Part shown: in pieces, positions 22,532 to 33,029 of the stretch | Layout of the letters: every line of letters begins with the position of its first letter | Numbering within the stretch: the stretch's first letter is position 1 | DNA from: Ciborinia camelliae | Lineage: Eukaryota; Ascomycota; Leotiomycetes; Helotiales; Sclerotiniaceae | Assembly (NCBI GenBank): GCA_025890175.1 | Contig: JANPYM010000006.1 | Coordinates: forward strand, 2,388,073-2,452,072 | DNA length: 64,000 nucleotides | Reading direction: 5' to 3' | Notes under the pieces: generated by a model | Told to the model about the DNA's origin: nothing | What the model saw: the letters and a program-made list of their open reading frames with translations, nothing else | Databases searched by the model: none | Position numbers and translations under genes: made by a program

Positions 22532-24110
22532 TTAAGCTACTCGAGCCTCGTTGTTCTTTCCTAAAGTGCTCGGGCTTTCTGGCGATTCATCATCACTCAT
22601 CAAGCCCTCCAATTCAAACTCTTCTGCATCCCGGATTTGCCTGGAATCCGTGTGTATGTGCCCATTCATCCGTGGAATCCGGGCTGGAGCTTCTCCGTCC
22701 TTTGGAGGCACCGGAGGAGCGGCGGTGTTGACTGCATAGATATGAACCAACATGTTGGTCAACAAGAAAATGAGGAAGGCGAAACTGTATAGAACAAGCA
22801 CGTAGGAGACGTGGGTGATCCCTGCATCGGAGATAAGTTTCATTTGTTCTTCGGTGGCTCCCATGAACAAGAAACCAGATGCGTAAAGTAACTATAATCA
22901 TTAGCCCGAATTCTTCGGATTTTGGCAGGGGAACTTACAAATGGTGGAACATATTGGAAGCTGTTGGCATCACCATCCTCAGAAAGTGTAGCCTTATCTC
23001 TCAGCACGAATGCAATCTCAATAATTCTTGAAAGTCCAGCAGCCATCAAAGTATATCCAAAAACGCTGTGGACCATGGTGCTGAGTGGAAGATGCTGTGG
23101 GTGACCAGACATAGCCCATCCAGTGATGAAGATGACAAACCCAGGGATGAAATTTCTCTTTGGCGAACCATCTCTCTTTCTGCTCAACCAAACTCCAGCT
23201 AGACCAGCAGTCCACCAGATTATTCCCATGGTAGTGTGTTGAATATCGTTTGCGACCCAAGCACCGCCCCATCTATGTTCCGTGAAAGTGTTGACACAAC
23301 CCCAAGCTGCAATAACGGCCGAGTCGAAGAATTCTTGGGATCGTCCAGTTTTTCTCAACCAGACTTGTCCCACAAGCATAACAATCGTGAGCAAAACACC
23401 ATAACCGATGAATGCACTTCCCATTATGAAATGTGCGAGGCATTGGCCAAGATGATCATCACGACAGAAACCCAGGGCTGCAATACCACCGAAAAGCATT
23501 TGTACCCAAGCTACGACTGGCATCGCTTTTCCAACAATTCCATGACCGTGAACCGCGACCTTTCGAATCTTTCCGTGGAAACCTTTAGTGATATGGAACT
23601 TGAGGTAAATACCGAAAACGACTTGAACGGCAAGCATGAGCATCAAGATATTGGCGAAGGCCGAATGCGCATTCTTCGCAAATACTCGTCCTCCGTGGAG
23701 GTGTCCCAAGAAATATCCCACTACGGCGACAACTGTTCCTAATACTTGTACGGGTACGTGCCATCTATTTCGCACAATCTGATAATCTCATTAGCATACC
23801 GCAATCTTGAACGACCTTCCGCATGTGTCACCTACTCCAAGAACCATTCCGGTCGGAAAGATAATGCCAAAGGCAAATATCTGCAGTAAAATGTGAACCC
23901 ATAATATCGAATCCTATGTGATCATATATATTAGCCATCGCTCATTCATCCCCTGATATATAGCGATGGACATACGATAGGTTCTATGCTCATCGCATCC
24001 CCATCTTCTATCTTCGACATATCTCCTCCGTGTGCGTTCGTTCCTTTTGCAAATAAAGCAAGTGCGGAAGTAGCCACGAAGGCAAGGCGACGGCCGTTCA
24101 TGATAGACAT
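22532..24110 (-). CDS. Ytp1-like multi-pass membrane protein (DUF2427/Ytp1)
   Basis: Four exons on the minus strand: 24110-23976, 23913-23836, 23778-22939 and 22891-22532, encoding 470 aa. Introns are 62, 57 and 47 bp with standard ends. Seen: N-terminal signal-like segment (RRLAFVATSALALFAKGTNA); a helix starting DSILWVHILLQIFAFG, spanning exons 2-3, with histidines reminiscent of cytochrome b561-like domains (WVH, YFLGHLHGGR, FAKNAHSAF, VHGHGIVGK); then about ten hydrophobic segments, and an acidic cytosolic tail (EFELEGLMSDDESPESP). The order matches the fungal Ytp1 family, integral membrane proteins of unknown function said to resemble electron transport proteins. An upstream in-frame ATG (24365) would add sequence unlike the family, so 24110 was chosen; 24101 is equally possible. 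Confidence 0.85.
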
Positions 24111-25449
24111 ATTTGCACCAGCGTTAATGGCCAGCGGGTGGGCCCCTTTATTATCTGAGTGTATAGAATTCTGGCAGATCAAGAAAAGATTACTAGTGCA
24201 ATGGTGGTTTTGAAACGCGCTGATTAGGTCCGAGGGTATGAAAAGATGTGGCTGCAATCTCAAGGACAATGAAGTGTTGAGATGATAGGTGGCAGTCAAT
24301 TCATGCGATGGAAATGAAAGAAAAATATCGTGAAAAGGAGTGATGAGATGGAATTTTCTCTTCACTCGCTAGTCCAAGCACTGGGTATTGTATACAAAAC
24401 CGAGATAGATGGTACCGTCGGTAGTTTCAACACCTATTTCTAATTCAGCGATATTAAATTGAGGTTTCGTAACCAATTCGAATTAAGCTGATCATACGAT
24501 CAATTTAATTGGTGCGGATCTTTCGGCTCTATCGGGGCGAGTCACGTGAATGTGTTGCACCGCCACAGTTTAGATGGATGGTGTCTCCCCCTTTAATATG
24601 GCATCGCCATCTCTCACCTGTATTTGTAATTACTCATCTTGCATAAAAATATGCGACGGTATTATTAAGTAGGTACACTTAAGCTATCGTCAGGGCGACT
24701 AGATTTCGCGGGGTCCTATATTGCAAATATACATGGAAAGAAAGGTTACATGATCGCCAGCGGGACGGGACGATATTCAGCTAGGTAAGGAGAAGAAGTG
24801 ATCGCCCCCTTTCTACGTCACTTACTGTACTCTGATAGTCAGTCCTTTTTTCCATTTCTATATGATCAATCTTCACGAACACCTGCACCTGTATTTCATC
24901 GCAGACATCAAACTTGTTCACGATGACGGGGAAATCCAAAAAAACAAGTGGTGCTTGTAAATTAATAATTCGTCCTGGATATTGACGTCTAGGCGCAACG
25001 TATCTAGTCCTCGTTGAAGCTTGCCCGATCCAAATTGTTATCTAGGTGTCGAAGACGAAAATCAAAGGCAGGATATGGGAAAGAAGCTCAATCTTCTCAC
25101 CAGCGTGAGCCAGATAAGCCATGAAACAGTAATTCAAATATAAAGACTGGTTAAAGCTAGCCCAGAGCAAAGGTCTAATAGTGCCGACCAACAAGCCTGA
25201 AGCCCTACCAATCCAATTTATTACCGGTGTGTTCCATGGATCTTCCTGAAGTCTTTTCCCTAGTGGCCCCATCGATGTATGGTCTTGCCAATTAACGTTT
25301 CCCTCTACTATTCTTGCATCATCTCAAATTTACTACTCTCAGGAGGCCACCTACACTCTAGTCCGATAAAGCCGCTTCCTTCATCCCAAACACCGTACAT
25401 ATCCTCGGTAGTTATCTCCAGGCAAGTCAAGGCAGAGGATTTATCTTAC
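24111..25449. other. Intergenic, no supported gene
   Basis: Upstream region of the Ytp1-like gene, then AT-rich sequence. A short minus-strand ORF (25272-25042) with a hydrophobic centre has no family I can name. A plus-strand ATG near 24922 begins a 20-codon basic peptide that stops at once. Confidence 0.5.
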
Positions 25450-25700
25450 GTTTCCCAATCGCAGCATTAGCAATAACGAGGTCGAGATATTGGATATGAT
25501 GCCTGGGCTGAAGGGGTTTGATGGCATTTATGGGGACACTATGGGAGGAGCTGTCGATCTTCACAAGAATGAAATTGCTGGATTCGCCTCTAGGAAGGGT
25601 TTGGAGGGCAAGAGAGCTAGTGGCCAAGGGATCGTGTACTGCCGCTATGACAGTCGTCCCGGGTCGCGCTAGGAAAGCGGCTGCTATGACCTGACCAAGA
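25450..25700 (-). pseudogene. Fragment of a short-chain dehydrogenase/reductase gene
   Basis: Read on the minus strand, one frame gives a stretch typical of fungal SDRs: FLARPGTTVIAAVHDP, ALQTLPRGESSNFILVKID, AIKPLQPRHHIQYLDLVIAN and AAIG. This corresponds to beta-2 through beta-4 of the Rossmann fold (usual order: ARPNTTVIAAVRDP, VVKID, LDVVIANAGI). The nucleotide-binding GxxxGxG start is not recognisable upstream (DLGQV is all that remains), and the frame stops shortly after IANAA, before the catalytic Ser-Tyr-Lys. So about 80 of about 250 residues survive. It is a relic, not a functional enzyme. Confidence 0.6.
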
Positions 25701-28657
25701 TCTGGGGAGATTGATCAATGATCCAGATATGGGGATGAAATGAGTATCTTTCATACCCCTGTTGGTCCCCGTGATAGAGGACATTGGATATTCCCTTGTA
25801 TAATTCGGAGGTGAAACCCCGATATAATCATCTATATCAAGTTTCGATTATTACATCTGGAAGATACACTTGAATTCTCTTGAGGACCATGGAAAGTCTG
25901 GCATGACAAGTAAGATTGTCGCTCCTAATCTTTGTTGAGAACTAGCTTGCGGTTTTCAACTCAACCCACCTCTTCTCCCTTGGGTCAGAGGAGTTTGTTA
26001 AGGAGGGTACATACTCCGTGCAATTCGTTCTCGCTCACCAAGTCCTGTTACAGAAAACATCGAGAATAAACCTCGAAGACATACTACCCCTGTAACAAAG
26101 ATTCAAGGAGGGGCAGCTAGCAAAAATGAGATTGTACGAGAAGCTTGCAAATAATGACGAGAGGGAATATGTACAGATGCCGAGAAACATTAAGAGTGGG
26201 CGGAACACTACCACCCAGTGTTATAATAAAGAAAACTTCAATATTACTGATATATAGAGTGAACCCTCTTCTTTTTTACCAACAAGTAGATAGATAGATA
26301 CTAGCAATAGGGATGGTTTTATCAAGTCATATGGGCGTTAGATTAGGTAGTATAGTATTAGTTTAGAACCCGGCTTATAAATAGTTACAATTTCGAGCTT
26401 CAATCAATATCCCTTTTCGTAAAATATAGGACTTTTCTATATTACCATGGATAGACTCGTACCCCTGAAACCAATCGGCTAATCCTCTTGGCAGCCCCTA
26501 TCTAAAATTACCAGTACATAGGTAGTATACCTAGTTATTGATCAACTTAAATATCTGGATTTTCGAATTGCTTTTTTATATTTAATTGCTGTAATGATCA
26601 AATGCCAACGCCAAGGCAAAGACAAACCGTTTTAACAATTCAGGCAAAGTACCCAATACCAGGATATTTAAGGCACAGCGCGACTAGATGCTTCGAATGT
26701 CAGCCACACTCTACATATTAGTAATTCATGGGGTTGTGCGACAATATATGTTGCTTGAGATCGCAATTTACATCATCTCACTTGTTAATCGACGTCATGT
26801 GGTATATGTCTTGAAGTTGGAACTTCTCTTTAGATACCCCGAATTTATATCTTGGGGGTTCTTCCATTCAGTACTTAGCTTGCTTCTTACTTGGATCCTA
26901 CAGGGTTGCAATATCATGCCCTCCTACTTCGTCTGCCGTAGGCTGCATACCTACACTATTATCATCCGACTCGCCGAAAACCTTTTGGTTCCATCTAAGA
27001 TATGGATCTCATGGTGCGATATTTTCTTGGTCGCGGAGGCACGGGCGGTTTGATAATTCTTTGCCCTTCATATTAGACACAAGCTAAATCCTCGTCGTCG
27101 GAATTGAAACTCGCAGATATGGCCCAATTTCTGATTCCTGGATCTTGTCTCGTAATATTCATTACCTACCTTTCCTTATACTTCACGTTGTTAGTTGAAG
27201 AAAATAACGTGGTTTGATCATACTGTCAAATCAAACTGTCAAATCAATCGAGTCAAGCTACCTGAGACGGTTAAAGTTGTCCTAGACATGCACTTGGTGC
27301 TCTGAAAATTGACTCAATCCCCAGCTGTGTTTGTATTATACGGTTATCTATCAAATAAAGTATGCATTGTACCCTTATTTGTCAGAACAAGGTATTTCAT
27401 TTTCGTAGAACCGTTATTTGTGCAACTTTGAGAATATGACGGTGCTACGACTCTAGATGTGCGCACAGGTTTCTCACTTGATCCTCCTCAGTTATCCAAG
27501 CAAGTGGGCGGAAACTGCATAGCTAGTCCAGACCTTCCAAAGTCCGAATAACCCTCGACATTCAACTTGGCGTATAATAAGCCACCTGCAGCATAGTTTC
27601 CAACAGCTTCATCCGTTAAACTTCATTTCGAGACTAAAGCTCTCGTGGAAGCCAAGTTGGCCTCGTTCGCACAACCGTCTCGACTGAGGCCCGACACTCG
27701 CTTAGCTTTCCTTGTATTGCGTTAAGGGCCCATTGGGGAAAGGTCGGTTGAAATCTGGAGATCTTCCAGATAGATCGGTGGAACATATTCATCAATATTG
27801 CTATTGCTATTGCCACCGCACAGCTGTTCCGTAGAATTTGGGTATTTCTCTTCATCAAACTCGCTATGAGCTACTCACATAATCATCTAGTATTTGAAAT
27901 TGGCCTCGATAGAAAATCGCGAGACTCACCATAATGTAGGATGTAGGATGTATGAGGAGATGTGATACATTGATATTGATATTGTTATTGAGCCTGGGGA
28001 AAAAAGATCAAGTTTCAATCTCGCCATACAGTCATTTCATAAATAGCAATCGTGACACCAAAAGGAAAGAAAAGGAAATAGTCAAGCGCAAAGCTCATTT
28101 TCAAAACCCGTCCCAAGACTTTCTATCTCTTTCTCCCCCCTTAAGAATTCATATCTTCAAGATCTACTAGACAATGTAAAGCGGATAACATTTGGATTTC
28201 AGTGATGTTTAAAAAGCAACGATCTATTTTCCTTTTCTTTTCTAGGATTTTCCTAAAAGTCCAACGCCAAAGATTCTAAAGACTGCCACTTTTCCTTTCC
28301 ATCGCCATGGCCCGTACAGCCTGTAAAGCAACAACAAAGAAATACATTTGAAATCAGGTACCGGCCCGCGATATGCCAAAAATAGATAAAACTCGAACCT
28401 TTTCCTCTCCCTCTCCATGGTCCGTACAACCTGTAAAGCAAAAATAAATAGATTCAAGACCAGTACCGACCCAAAATGGATAAACCCCAAAGCTTTTCTC
28501 CTCCCTCTCCGTCATCCATGCTTTCAATAACCTAATAACCATCACTCTCCCCACATACAATCTATCAAATGACCATAGAGAGTATAAAACGCCCAGAGAT
28601 CAGTATGATAAATGAGAAAGGCCGTTAATCATACAAAGGTAGTCTGTTATAAGCATC
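25701..28657. other. AT-rich gene-free stretch
   Basis: Almost 3 kb without a supported gene. The longest plus-strand ORF (26688-27053, 121 codons) is rich in Ile/Leu/Tyr as expected of AT-rich non-coding DNA. A locally duplicated motif near 28300-28330 and 28410-28440 (ctctccctctccatgg/ccgtacaacctgtaaagca, versus a similar copy) gives the small antisense ORFs here. Confidence 0.5.
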
Positions 28658-29944
28658 TTATTGTTGATAACCTTGTTGACCATGTTGTTGACCATGTTGT
28701 TGACCATGTTGTTGACCATGTTGTTGACCATGTTGTTGATAATGGTGTTGTTGATAATCTGGTTGTTGATTATCTTGTCGTTGATAATGATATTGTTGAT
28801 TATTATAAGCCCTCGGGTATGTGTTGTCCGCAAGTGAAGCAAAATCCCCAACTTCATATGTTATACCTTTGGCTGTAGGAGGCTGTAGATCTCTAGACTG
28901 TTGACTATCTTGTTGTTGATAACGTTGTTGTTGATTATCTTGTTGATAATGTTGTTGTTGATAACCTGGTTGTTGATTATCTTGTTGATCACGTTGTTGT
29001 TCACGTTGTTGTTGATCACGTTGTTGTTGATCACGTTGTTGTTGATCACGTTGTTGTTGATCACGTTGTTGTTGATCACGTCGTTGTTGATCACGTCGTT
29101 GTTGATCACGTCGTTGTTGATCACGTCGTTGTTGATCACGTCGTTGTTGATCACGTTGTTGTTGATCACGTCGTTGTTGATCACGTTGTTGTTGATCACG
29201 TTGTTGTTGATCACGTTGTTGTTGATCACGTTGTTGTTGATCACGTTGTTGTTGATCACGTTGTTGTTGATCACGTTGTTGTTGATAACGTTGTTGTTGA
29301 TTATCTTGTTGATAACGTTGTTGTTGATGACGTTGTTGTTGATTATCTTGTTGTTGATTATCTTGTTGTTGATTATCTTGTTGATAATGGTGTTGTTGAT
29401 AACCTTGTTGTCGATCATCATAACCCCCCTGGTATGTGTTTGCCACAAATGAAGCATGATCTCCATGTTCATATGTTAGACCTCTGTTTTCCACTCTAAG
29501 ATCTGGAAGTTCGTCTGTTGCTGTAGGCTGTCCAATCAGTCTATGTGAACGAAGGAACTTGGCTGCGTTAGTTATATTGGATGCTTCCAAGGAACCCAAT
29601 GCGTATTCTTTCTCTCCTAAAATTACAGACAAGAGATCAGGGGTCAACCATTTCGGTGTAGGTGGCGTTGTTACACCCTCCTTAACCTTATCTATCCTTT
29701 TTGGACTGCGATCGACAAACCCCCGAACACTCTCGAAAGTGTAAGGGACGTCCAGACAACCACATTTTAACAACTCTAGTTCATTCAACAATCTTGCTAT
29801 AGGTTTCCACCCTCCATATTTCATCCACCCTACATCATCGTGCTTCTTTTTATCTTTATTGCGTAAGCCATACACAAGAAAGATAGCTACCTCTTCCGCT
29901 TCTATGGGCCACTTTGAGTTTTGACGCGTGTTCGATGATGACAT
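28658..29944 (-). CDS. Gln-rich tandem-repeat protein with unique N-terminal domain
   Basis: Single open frame of 428 aa from an ATG at 29944. Residues 1-150 are an ordinary globular-looking domain (WPIEAEEVAIFLVYG, then WMKYGGWKPIARLLNELE); the Trp spacing faintly resembles Myb/SANT-like modules, which is inference only. From about residue 175 the protein is Gln-rich: QQDNQ, then about 19 units of QQQRD or QQRRD, then QQDNQ, and finally five HGQQ units. Two motifs flank the array, GLTYEHGDHASFVANTY and GITYEVGDFASLADNTY, so the whole repeat unit was probably duplicated. The composition is prion-like or aggregation-prone. No signal peptide. The array also leaves other frames open on both strands. 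I know no named family. Confidence 0.6.
   Translation of the reverse strand: MSSSNTRQNSKWPIEAEEVAIFLVYGLRNKDKKKHDDVGWMKYGGWKPIARLLNELELLKCGCLDVPYTFESVRGFVDRSPKRIDKVKEGVTTPPTPKWLTPDLLSVILGEKEYALGSLEASNITNAAKFLRSHRLIGQPTATDELPDLRVENRGLTYEHGDHASFVANTYQGGYDDRQQGYQQHHYQQDNQQQDNQQQDNQQQRHQQQRYQQDNQQQRYQQQRDQQQRDQQQRDQQQRDQQQRDQQQRDQQQRDQQRRDQQQRDQQRRDQQRRDQQRRDQQRRDQQRRDQQQRDQQQRDQQQRDQQQRDQQQREQQRDQQDNQQPGYQQQHYQQDNQQQRYQQQDSQQSRDLQPPTAKGITYEVGDFASLADNTYPRAYNNQQYHYQRQDNQQPDYQQHHYQQHGQQHGQQHGQQHGQQHGQQGYQQ
28980..29285 (-). repeat. 15-bp coding minisatellite (DQQQR units)
   Basis: The plus-strand unit gttgttgttgatcac (TGATCA palindrome in each copy) occurs about 20 times, with a one-base variant gtcgttgttgatcac that changes Gln to Arg. 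The variant copies cluster in the middle of the array, which points to block amplification. A separate 12-bp array (gttgttgaccat, five copies, about 28677-28737) encodes the C-terminal HGQQ units. Confidence 0.9.
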
Positions 29945-31499
29945 GGTTAATGAGCAATAAACACTTTAAGTTCTTAAATTTCAAGTAAGTAGAGGTTGAT
30001 GTACTGAGAAGATGAACGTGTGGACGTTGGAGACGGAAAAAGCTCTGAAATAAGGGGGTGTTTCGGGTGCGCTGGTGATGGTAAACAGAGAGCGTTCAAC
30101 GTCGATAGATAGGTAAGATGCTTGGGTGTCTTAGAGGTAGAAGTAATCTTCCGTAGCTATGAGAGAGAGCTGTCTGTATTTCGATATCGAAGTGGAAAGG
30201 AGAAGGTGTATGATGGCAGATTGTGTGGTGGCAGAGTGTCAGAAGACGAAGTGTAAGGATTTGAATGTTGTAATTGATATGGGGTTCGAGTCGCGAAGAT
30301 GTGGTATTTGTATGCTGTTGTGGAAGTGGAGAGTGTACGATGTATGAAGGAAGGTAAAGTGTATGGTAGTAAACGGTGTAGTTGACGTAGGTCTTAAGCT
30401 GTGAAGATGTGGTATGTGTATGGCGTTGTGGAAGTGGAGAGTAAAGGTGTATGGCGGTAAGGTGGTGCTAAGCTTCGTGATGGTGAAGTGTGTGATGGTA
30501 AAGTGTGTGATGATAAAGTGTGTGATGGTAAGTTGGTGGTAAGTTGCGGGACGGTAAATTGTGTGGTGGTAAAGTTTGTGATGGTAAAGTATGTGATGGC
30601 AAAGTAGGTATGTGATGGTAAGGTGGTGGTAAGGTGCGTGGCAAGGTGCGTTTAAAGGTAAAGTGTATGATGATAAACTGTATCAAGAATGTAGTGAGGT
30701 TATTCGAAACCGTAAGATAAGGTATTGTAAGGTAGCCGATGTAGATGCAGAGTATAAGGAAAAAAAAAGGTAGAGCAGAGGGGGAAAACGCAATTCTTTT
30801 AACCACATTTCGAGGCATGGAAGAATGTTCTCGACCGAAATCTCTAGAGGCCACATCCGCAACTCTTGCGAATATGGTGATGTGAATGTGCTCCCGAACA
30901 GGGAATAATGATTGTGGATGGAAATGATGCCGGCTAACCCGCTCCAAAAGAAGGATTAATCACTGGTGATAGGAAGGATGGCGTCAGGAAAATGAAGAAT
31001 GAGCTGCAAACTGGCCTCAAAACGGGGGGATATGACTGAGATGACAAAGAATAGCTTGAGAAAATACAAAAATAAACTGCCAACTGGCCTCAAGATGGGG
31101 GATAATGACTCACCAAAGCACAGAGTGACGGCAAGAATATCCGGAAAAGCAAGAACCATCGCAACATGAGTACAAACTACAGAACTATGCCTGTGATTAT
31201 TGCGAACGGTCCGAGAAATGCCGATTTACATGTGGAAAAGAAAAGAAGTGCTTGGGAGTCACTCCCAACCTGTGACCTACGATTCTTCATTATTCCTGAT
31301 CTAACAAGAAGGGACTACTCCACAGATGCACTGGATCCTATTGCGAAAACACAAGCAGAGGCAAATACATTCCTAAACATCTCGCTGGGGTATATCCTGC
31401 AAACTCCAACGCGAAAGATCCAGTCTTCCATCAATCAATCAATCCAGCCAAACTCGAAAATATCACGCCTAAATCCCAAACGTCAAGTTGGAAGTCCCC
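29945..31499. other. Intergenic with direct repeat and 15-bp array
   Basis: This holds the upstream region of the Gln-rich gene. An imperfect direct repeat of about 50 bp occurs at about 30295-30346 and 30403-30454 (gaagatgtggtat...gtggaagtggagag). ORFs around 30468-30947 (minus) and 31166-31675 (plus) are driven by repeats or overlap the next gene's antisense strand, and are not supported. Confidence 0.55.
30475..30660 (+). repeat. Degenerate 15-bp minisatellite
   Basis: Units resembling gtgtgatggtaaagt are repeated about a dozen times with many substitutions and some length change. It is older or less homogenised than the two coding 15-bp arrays that flank it. Its minus-strand translation is a His/Pro/Leu repeat with no sign of real coding. 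Confidence 0.75.
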
Positions 31500-33029
31500 T
31501 CACTTTCTGGGTCGACCCGGTCTTCTCTTCGCCTCAGGTTGAACTGCATCCCTATCTACCTTTCTCGCAATTCCTTTCTTCCCCATCTTCTCCTGTAGCG
31601 CCTTCTCAAAATCTTCCACCAGATACGGGACATCCTGTTCCAATATTTCCGCGGGTTCCCACGTGTTATGCTTAGATTCATATCCAACCCACTTCACCCG
31701 ATATTGAACTATTCCCTTGAACCTCCGCCGATCCACAATATCCTCCACCTCGTAGATATCGCCATCCCCGTTTCGCGAGCCGTTCTCCCATTCCTTGACG
31801 AAATCCGGACATTGCTTTCTCAGTCTCTCGATAGGTTCCCAGGTTTTCTGATCGGGACAGTTCTTCCATTCAACGAGCAGCTCCCGATTATCTGCGCCAT
31901 CAGTTCGCGAACCGTGGACAGCAAGTACTTGATACTTTTTTTCGGTCACGATTTCGATTCCAGTTTTCATCTCGGATTCGTCATCGACATCATCTTCCTC
32001 TCCCTCGACTTCCTCTCCCTCGACTTCCTCTCCCTCGACTTCCTCTCCCTCGACTTCCTCTCCCTCGACTTCCTCTCCCTCGACTTCCTCTCCCTCGACT
32101 TCCTCTCCCTCGACTTCCTCTCCCTCGACTTCCTCTCCCTCGACTTCCTCTCCCTCGACTTCCTCTCCCTCGACTTCCTCTCCCTCGACTTCCTCTCCCT
32201 CGACTTCCTCTCCCTCGACTTCCTCTCCCTCGACTTCCTCTCCCTCGACTTCCTCTCCCTCGACTTCATTCACATTCTCATCCTCATCCTCGTCTTCGTC
32301 TTCATCTTCGGCCTGTTTGACTGCAGGAACAATTTTCCTGGCCGAAGCTTTTGGTCTTCTGCTCGATTTCGAATATTCCTTTGACGACACCACCATTTCA
32401 TCTTCCCCACCAGGCGGTGCAGTCCCCCCAATCGATTTCTGTGGTTTTCCACCACTGCGGGGAACTTTTTTCTGGCCCAGCATATTATCCAACAACCGGT
32501 GTTTGTCTAACCCAGTCGATGCTTTATCCTTGGGAGATTTTCCTAGATGCACAGGCTTCTCTTTGCCTAGCTTTAAGGGTTGCACTGCTGCAGCTTTTGG
32601 GGCTCCACCTTGCTTTCTTGAGGATTGGGGAGTCCGTGGATTGTTTGGTGATTTTAGAATTGCTTCTTCTCGCTGAAATTGGTTCCGAACGCCAGCTTCA
32701 TCATCCTCGTCCTCATCCTCGTAATTATCCTCATCATCGTCATCATCATCATCATAATCATCATCCACCACCGCACCAGGCGCAACCATCCGCGCAACCG
32801 GTGTTCTCGGACCCCCAGAAACATCAAACCGACCAACCGTAGCAAAGAACTTTGTGCCCGGACCTTTATCTGGCTCTGTAACCTCTCCCCCGCTCTCTGC
32901 GACGGCATTACCTGCCTTTCGCTGCTCGAGCGGACTTCGTGGCGCCGATGTCACGGTCATATTCGGAACCGGCGCTCTGTACGGCGGATTGGAATTATTG
33001 AGTCGCGCCATCATTCCCGAATCCCACAC
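31500..33029 (-). CDS. Double-chromodomain protein with acidic VEGEE repeats and AT-hook
   Basis: Intronless frame of 509 aa. Order: disordered N-terminus with a poly-Asp/Glu block (about 89-111); Lys/Pro-rich linker; acidic run (241-255); 18 exact copies of VEGEE (256-345); chromodomain-like 1 (about 366-415, YQVLAVHG ... LLVEWKNC ... TWEPIERL); canonical chromodomain 2 (about 425-478, IYEVEDIVDRR, YRVKWVGYESKHNTWEP); C-terminal AT-hook KRRPGRPRK (501-509). In domain 2 the aromatic cage residues Y426, W447 and Y450 are present, so methyl-lysine binding is likely; domain 1 keeps Y366 and W388 but has Cys where the third aromatic is usual. No chromo-shadow domain is apparent, so it is not a standard HP1. 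A nuclear heterochromatin reader is the likely role. The start could also be M6 or M7. Confidence 0.85.
   Translation of the reverse strand: MWDSGMMARLNNSNPPYRAPVPNMTVTSAPRSPLEQRKAGNAVAESGGEVTEPDKGPGTKFFATVGRFDVSGGPRTPVARMVAPGAVVDDDYDDDDDDDEDNYEDEDEDDEAGVRNQFQREEAILKSPNNPRTPQSSRKQGGAPKAAAVQPLKLGKEKPVHLGKSPKDKASTGLDKHRLLDNMLGQKKVPRSGGKPQKSIGGTAPPGGEDEMVVSSKEYSKSSRRPKASARKIVPAVKQAEDEDEDEDEDENVNEVEGEEVEGEEVEGEEVEGEEVEGEEVEGEEVEGEEVEGEEVEGEEVEGEEVEGEEVEGEEVEGEEVEGEEVEGEEVEGEEVEGEEVEGEEDDVDDESEMKTGIEIVTEKKYQVLAVHGSRTDGADNRELLVEWKNCPDQKTWEPIERLRKQCPDFVKEWENGSRNGDGDIYEVEDIVDRRRFKGIVQYRVKWVGYESKHNTWEPAEILEQDVPYLVEDFEKALQEKMGKKGIARKVDRDAVQPEAKRRPGRPRK
32001..32270 (-). repeat. 15-bp perfect coding minisatellite, 18 copies (VEGEE)
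   Basis: The plus-strand unit cctctccctcgactt is repeated 18 times with no substitution that I can see, inside the chromodomain gene. The perfect identity, even at silent positions, implies recent expansion or homogenisation. It can also be read openly in the other frames (KSRER and LDFLS repeats), which are shadows. Confidence 0.95.

Noticed and set aside
24915..24985. Short basic peptide MTGKSKKTSGACK resembling the start of a Zn2Cys6 transcription factor
   Set aside because: Stops after 20 codons and no CxxC-type continuation could be found in nearby frames.
26688..27053. 121-codon plus-strand ORF rich in Ile, Leu and Tyr
   Set aside because: Typical of AT-rich non-coding DNA; no start context, motif or intron support.
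28861..29472. Asn/Ile/Val repeat protein (minus) and Leu/Ile/Thr repeat protein (plus) over the Gln-rich gene
   Set aside because: Both are alternative readings of the same 15-bp array; only the Gln-rich frame extends into non-repeat, protein-like sequence on both sides.
30468..30947. His/Pro-rich minus-strand ORF of 159 codons
   Set aside because: Its C-terminal half is translated minisatellite and its N-terminal half has no domain or intron support.
31668..32384. Plus-strand LDFLS repeat ORF and minus-strand KSRER repeat ORF
   Set aside because: Shadow frames of the VEGEE array; the chromodomain frame is the one with recognisable domains.
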